From Glycomyces tritici (GTDB taxonomy: Bacteria; Actinomycetota; Actinomycetes; Mycobacteriales; Micromonosporaceae), in NCBI RefSeq assembly GCF_030403505.1, contig NZ_JAUEMJ010000007.1, forward strand, positions 62,001 through 126,000: DNA of 64,000 nucleotides, given 5' to 3'. The notes below the pieces were generated by a model. It worked only from the letters and a program-made list of their open reading frames with translations. It had not been told where the DNA came from and searched no databases. This document shows positions 59,956-64,000 of this stretch, in pieces. The first letter of the stretch is position 1. The number at the start of each line of letters is the position of its first letter. Made by a program: the position numbers and the translations under genes.

Positions 59956-59988
59956 GAGGGAGGCCGCCCGTGCAGGGCGGCCTCCCTC
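59956..59988 (-). terminator. Hairpin between GH53 and LacI
   Basis: A 14-bp perfect stem (59956-59969 with 59975-59988) and 5-nt loop in a 56-bp gap. It would end most GH53 transcripts and let only partial read-through reach the repressor gene. Confidence 0.8.
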
Positions 59989-59993
59989 CCGCC

Positions 59994-61622
59994 TCACGCG
60001 GTGCGAGTGAGGCTCACTGAATCGAAGTTGATCCAGTTGCCGGCGTTCGCGTTCGAATAGAACCCGATCTCGATCTGCCCGCTGGTGACCTGGACGCCGG
60101 TGATCGACACCTGCGTCCATGTCGAGGTCACCGGCAGGTTGGCCTGCCGCTCGGTCCCGCCGTGGTTCTTCGCGTACATGCGCGCGGCGTTCTGACCGCC
60201 GCCGTTCATGACCCAGGCGGTGAGCGTGTAGGTCCCGTTGGGCACACTGCGCGACTGATAGGTCGAGACGGTGTACGCGCTGTTCTTCCAGTGCGTGCCC
60301 TTGGCACTGCCCTGGTGGAAGCCGCCGCGCGTCTCGCGGAAGGCCGCGTCGAGGTTCGTGCTGCTCGACGACCACACGCTCCACCCGGTCGCGGTCCGGC
60401 CGCTGCCGGACTCGAAGCCCGGGTTGGTCAGCACGTTCTCGCCGGTTCCGGGATTGCCGCCCCCGCCGGTGACCTCGCCGAAGAAGTCGAGTGTCGACAG
60501 CTTGTTCCCGTTGTGGTCGAACAGGGTCTGGTTGTCCCAGGAGTTGCTCTCGCCGGCCTGGTCGTTGATGTACGACATGCCCGCGGGCTTGGCCCAGGTG
60601 GTGTCGCCGGTCCAGGCCGCCTCCCACCAGACCAGGCCGCGGCCGCGGTCGTTCGGGACGTCCGCGATGGCGTCCTGGAGGTCCCGCAGGAACTGCGTCT
60701 GGCCCGCCACGGTCGCCGGGTAACCCGATTCGCCGGCATGGCTGCTGGTGAAGATGTTGCCCCGGCCGTCCCCGTCCGCGAGGGTCCAGGCGTAGGCGGT
60801 CTCGACGACCATGACGTCCTTGCCGTAGCGCGCGGCGACGTCGTTCATGTTGGTGCGCAGCTGGTTCATGGTGCCGTGCCAGTACGGGTAGTACGACATC
60901 GCGATGATGTCGTACGGGACGCCCTGGTTGCGGGCGTTGTCGAACCAGGTGCGGTAGGCGGCGTTGTTCCCGCCGCGGTCGAGGTGCAGCGCGATCTCGA
61001 TGCCGGTGCCGCCCTCGTGGACGCCCGCGATGCCGGCCTTGAGCAGGCCGCCGAGCTGCGACCAGTTCGAGGTGCTGCCGGTGGGCTGCAGCATCCCGTT
61101 GGTGATCTCGTTGCCCACCTGGACGATGTCGGGCTTGGCGCCCGCGGCGGTCATCTGCGCGACGACGTCGCGGGAGTAGGTGCGCACCGCGGAGGTCAGC
61201 TGGCTGTAGGACAGGTTCTGCCAGGCCTTGGGCTTGATCTGCTTGCCCGGGTCGGCCCAGAAGTCGGAGTAGTGGAGGTCGAGGAGCACGTCCATGCCGA
61301 GGGCCTTGGCGCGCTGCGCGAGCGCGATGGTCTTCGCCAGGTCGTTGGTGCCGCCGCCGTACGGCTGGCCCGAGGTGCTGTACGGGTTGTTCCACAGCCG
61401 CAGCCGCACCAGGTTGGCGCCGCTGTCGGCCATGATCTCGAGCGCGTCGCCTTGGACGCCGCCGTCGTAGAAGCGTTCGCCGCTGGCCTCGACCTCGGCG
61501 AGGGTGCCGACGTCGACGCCCATGTAGAAGTCGTCCCTCACGGCCTGGGCCGGGGAGGAGGCCGTGGCGAACGCGACGAAGCCCATGGCGGCCGTGAGGG
61601 CCACCGCGATCATCCGTCTCAT
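59994..61622 (-). CDS. Secreted GH53 endo-beta-1,4-galactanase with CBM61-like module
   Basis: 542 residues. Signal 1-27 (SSPAQA). GH53 barrel (about 30-375): FYMGVDVGTLAEVEASGERF, RLRLWNNPYS, DLHYSDFWADPGKQIKPKAW, acid/base Glu in VQVGNEITNGML, SYYPYWHGTM, nucleophile Glu in MVVETAYAWT. A Gly-rich linker joins a C-terminal jelly roll (NVLTNPGFESGSGRTATGWS to FYSNANAGNWINFDSVSL) matching the galactan-binding CBM61 of Thermotoga GH53. It is 98 bp behind the second permease gene and has RBS AAAGGAG. It supplies galacto-oligosaccharides for the adjacent transporter. Confidence 0.94.
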   Translation of the reverse strand: MRRMIAVALTAAMGFVAFATASSPAQAVRDDFYMGVDVGTLAEVEASGERFYDGGVQGDALEIMADSGANLVRLRLWNNPYSTSGQPYGGGTNDLAKTIALAQRAKALGMDVLLDLHYSDFWADPGKQIKPKAWQNLSYSQLTSAVRTYSRDVVAQMTAAGAKPDIVQVGNEITNGMLQPTGSTSNWSQLGGLLKAGIAGVHEGGTGIEIALHLDRGGNNAAYRTWFDNARNQGVPYDIIAMSYYPYWHGTMNQLRTNMNDVAARYGKDVMVVETAYAWTLADGDGRGNIFTSSHAGESGYPATVAGQTQFLRDLQDAIADVPNDRGRGLVWWEAAWTGDTTWAKPAGMSYINDQAGESNSWDNQTLFDHNGNKLSTLDFFGEVTGGGGNPGTGENVLTNPGFESGSGRTATGWSVWSSSSTNLDAAFRETRGGFHQGSAKGTHWKNSAYTVSTYQSRSVPNGTYTLTAWVMNGGGQNAARMYAKNHGGTERQANLPVTSTWTQVSITGVQVTSGQIEIGFYSNANAGNWINFDSVSLTRTA

Positions 61623-61720
61623 GTGTCGCTCCTTTGCGATCGTGGGTCGGGCGCCGGGGCGCCCGCTGCGGCGGCGCGGGGCCGCCGACATCGAGGTGGC
61701 CGCTGGCGGCCTCGGCGTGC

Positions 61721-62608
61721 TCATCCCTTCTCCGCGCCCGCCATGGCCCCGGTGACCAGGTGGCGCTGGAGGACGATGTAGAGGATCGTGATGGGCAGGG
61801 CGAGGGCCACAGCGCCGGCGGCGAAGGTGGTGAAGTCGTTGCTGTACTGGTCGGTGATCATCTGGAACAGGCCCAGGGCGACGGTCTGCTTGTCGCCGCT
61901 CTGCAGCAGGAGCCGGGGGAGGATGAAGTCCATCCACGGCGCCGTGAACGAGGTGATCGCCACGAAGGTGAGCATGGGGCGCATGAGCGGCAGCACGATC
62001 TTCCGGAAGATCGTGAGCCTCCCGGCCCCGTCGAGCGCGGCGGCCTCGTCGAGGCTCGCGGGCAGGTTGTCGGTGAAGCCCTTCATAAGCCACGTGTTGT
62101 ACGGCAGGGCCGCGGCGATGCTCACCAGCGCGAGGCCGGTGAGGGAGTCGAGCAGGCCGAAGTTGAGGAACAGCATGTAGACGGCGATCGCGGTCAGGAA
62201 GCTCGGGAACATCTGGAGGATGAGGATGCCGAGCATGCTGGCCTTGCGGCCCCGGAACCTGATGCGGGAGAACACCCACCCGCACAGCGCGGAGAGGGCG
62301 ACGGAGCCGATCATGTTGATCGTGGCGACGTAGAGCGAGTTGAGGTACCAGCGCCCGTAGTCGGTCCGCGTGAACAGGTGCACGTAGTTGTCGAACGTCG
62401 CGTTCTCGGGGATCGGGGTGGCGTTGGCCAGCCCGCCGCCGGGGCCGAAGGAGGATCCGACGACCCAGATGAGCGGGTAGATCACGATGACCGCGACGAC
62501 GGCGAGGATGAGGTGCATGATCGCGCTGGTGGCGCCGTCGCGCACGCGCTGGCGGCTTCCGGCGCTCGCCTCGCGGCGGGTCCGGGTGCTCCTTGGAATG
62601 GCGGCCAT
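61721..62608 (-). CDS. Carbohydrate ABC transporter permease, MalG type
   Basis: 295 residues, six membrane helices (first VVAVIVIYPLIWVVGSSFGP). The EAA loop that contacts the ATPase is SLDEAAALDGAGRLTIFRKI followed by VLPLMRP. The end RHLVTGAMAGAEKG matches the MalG/GanQ family C terminus (VTGAxAGAVKG). With the upstream MalF-type gene (3 bp gap) it forms the channel of an importer, probably for galacto-oligosaccharides given the following GH53. The binding protein and ATPase are outside the window. Confidence 0.92.
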   Translation of the reverse strand: MAAIPRSTRTRREASAGSRQRVRDGATSAIMHLILAVVAVIVIYPLIWVVGSSFGPGGGLANATPIPENATFDNYVHLFTRTDYGRWYLNSLYVATINMIGSVALSALCGWVFSRIRFRGRKASMLGILILQMFPSFLTAIAVYMLFLNFGLLDSLTGLALVSIAAALPYNTWLMKGFTDNLPASLDEAAALDGAGRLTIFRKIVLPLMRPMLTFVAITSFTAPWMDFILPRLLLQSGDKQTVALGLFQMITDQYSNDFTTFAAGAVALALPITILYIVLQRHLVTGAMAGAEKG

Positions 62609-62611
62609 GGC

Positions 62612-64000
62612 TCAGAGCTCCCGGATCGCTTTGGTGCGGTTGAGGTTCACCACGGAGATGGCGCCGACGATGACGAAGATGACCAGGCTCATCACGGCGC
62701 CGATGTTGTAGAGGCGGTTGTCGAGCGTGAGCTTGAACAGCCAGGTGACGAGCAGATCGGTGCTTCCCGCGAAGCGGTAGTCCACATTGTCTGGACCGCC
62801 TTCGGTGAGGAAGTAGATCACCCCGAAGTTGTTGAAGTTGTGCACGAACGACAGGATGATGAGCGGCGTGACCGTCCGCTGGACGATCGGCAGCGTGATG
62901 TAGCGGAACTGCTGCAGCGCCCCGGCCCCGTCGATGCGGGCGGCGTCGTAGTAGCTCTCGGGGATGTTCGCGAGGACCCCGCCGACGAGGGCCATGAAGA
63001 ACGGGAACCCGAGCCACAGGTTGACCAGGAGCGCGACCGCCCGAGCGAGGTTCGGGCTGGTCGGGTCGGTGAACCAGTAGACGCGCTCGTCGGTGAGGCC
63101 GACGTCGACCAGCCATTGGCTGATGGGTCCGAACTGGCCGTTGAACATCGAGCGGAACACCAGGGCGGAGACGATCGCGGGCACGGCCCACGGCAGGAGG
63201 AACACCGAGCGCCACACGCGTGGGACCTTGACCCGCTTGCTCGCCAGCATCACCGCGATGAGCAGCCCCGCCGCGTACGTCGTGACCGTGGCGATCACCG
63301 CCCACACGATGGTCCAGCCGAGGATGCCCGCGAACGTCGAGGCCCACGAGGGGACGGCGAAGATCGTCGCGAAGTTGTCGAACCCCACCCAGCTGACGAG
63401 GTTCTTCGGCGGCAGGTTGTCGCGGCTGTAGTCGGTGAACGCCACGAGGATGCCGAACAGCACCGGCAGCACCGACATGAAGACCAGGAGGACCAGGCCG
63501 GGCGAGAGCGCGATGAAGGCGAAGGCGCCCTCCCACAGGCGCTTGAAGTAGGCGCCTGAGGTCTCGGCCCGGTCTCCGGCGTTCAGCGCGGCCCGGTAGC
63601 GGGCCGCGTCGCGAATGCTCCAGATCCAGATGATCGCCAGCAGGCCCAGCGTCAGGAGGGCGATGAGCCCGTTGGCCATGAGGACGATCGAGTTGTCGCC
63701 CTCGGTGAGGCCGGTCATCGTCATCTCGCGGGGCTGCGTCCCGAGCGTGAACAGCCCCCACAGGCCGCGGATGAAGAATCCGCCGTTCGAGCGCGGGGTG
63801 AACTCCATGCCCGCGTAGTAGTTGCCGGTGGCGATCTCCCAGGTGACCGCGCCGGCGAAGAACGTGAAGAAGAACGCGGCCTTGCCCGCCTGGCGGTTGA
63901 GGAGCTGGCCCGCCCCCCACACCAGTGCCGAGGCGGCGCCCGGTACCGCGGAGGGGAGTCCGGCTCCCGCCCGGCCCGGGCCGCGCGGTGCGCGGGCCCG
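62612..64000 (-). CDS. Carbohydrate ABC transporter permease, MalF type (5' end beyond the window)
   Basis: About 463 residues are visible and the frame is open to the edge; GTG 63922 is possible but the N-terminal extension looks real (SALVWGAGQLLNRQAGKAAF matches family N termini that start further upstream). Two N-terminal helices come before the usual six. The large MalF-like loop holds DNFATIFAVPSWASTFAGIL. The EAA loop is SYYDAARIDGAGALQQFRYI, then TLPIVQRTVTPL. It pairs with the MalG-type gene. It is GanP-like by context. Confidence 0.9.
   Translation of the reverse strand, partial: RARAPRGPGRAGAGLPSAVPGAASALVWGAGQLLNRQAGKAAFFFTFFAGAVTWEIATGNYYAGMEFTPRSNGGFFIRGLWGLFTLGTQPREMTMTGLTEGDNSIVLMANGLIALLTLGLLAIIWIWSIRDAARYRAALNAGDRAETSGAYFKRLWEGAFAFIALSPGLVLLVFMSVLPVLFGILVAFTDYSRDNLPPKNLVSWVGFDNFATIFAVPSWASTFAGILGWTIVWAVIATVTTYAAGLLIAVMLASKRVKVPRVWRSVFLLPWAVPAIVSALVFRSMFNGQFGPISQWLVDVGLTDERVYWFTDPTSPNLARAVALLVNLWLGFPFFMALVGGVLANIPESYYDAARIDGAGALQQFRYITLPIVQRTVTPLIILSFVHNFNNFGVIYFLTEGGPDNVDYRFAGSTDLLVTWLFKLTLDNRLYNIGAVMSLVIFVIVGAISVVNLNRTKAIREL

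Overview
The window is high-GC actinobacterial chromosome. Its gene order tlyA - nadK - recN - steA - steB - pyrG - NUDIX - ald - parA - scpA - scpB - pseudouridine synthase - cmk - der is the conserved actinobacterial (Rv1694-Rv1713-like) block. GTG and TTG starts, frequent 4-base start/stop overlaps and apparent leaderless starts fit this phylum. The mix of RICIN-linked GH43 enzymes and a Streptomyces-type cholesterol oxidase suggests a soil or plant-associated filamentous actinomycete, perhaps Glycomycetaceae; that family-level guess is inference.

Positions 1-25,966 are the conserved core, mostly on the + strand. It covers rRNA methylation (tlyA), NAD kinase, DNA repair (recN), the cell-division proteins SteA and SteB, a four-gene envelope cassette (MraY-like protein, MurJ flippase, glycosyltransferase, phosphatase-like membrane protein), CTP synthase, alanine dehydrogenase, ParA/ScpA/ScpB chromosome segregation, CMP kinase, the Der GTPase and tRNA-Pro(GGG). 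Two cargo insertions interrupt it: a secreted cholesterol oxidase between tlyA and nadK, and an MFS exporter with a divergent TetR regulator between pyrG and the NUDIX gene, which share a 24-bp perfect palindromic operator.

After the tRNA gene the character changes. Positions 26,000-31,000 hold lineage-specific genes: a membrane protein, a small secreted cysteine protein, and an HTH regulator divergent from a small protein plus a serine hydrolase.

Positions 31,000-42,850 hold a hemicellulose and arabinan set: two GH43 genes (one frameshifted in a G6 run), a lectin-only protein, a GH62 arabinofuranosidase, a CBM2-GH5 endoglucanase/xyloglucanase, a DUF5060/DUF5605 hydrolase and a GH36 alpha-galactosidase. 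Positions 42,900-46,400 hold a regulator-rich stretch: TetR with a small membrane protein, AraC with DUF1772, and an MBL-fold hydrolase.

Positions 46,600-64,000 form a pectin side-chain (rhamnogalacturonan-I) degradation locus: two lectin-fused GH43 arabinanases with a LacI regulator; a minus-strand run of esterase, PL11 lyase, CE12 acetylesterase and GH53 galactanase; and a galactan-uptake operon (MalF- and MalG-type permeases, a second GH53, a LacI regulator). Secreted enzymes would open the RG-I backbone and cut arabinan and galactan branches, the ABC transporter would import galacto-oligosaccharides, and the signal-less GH36 and DUF5605 enzymes would finish them inside the cell.
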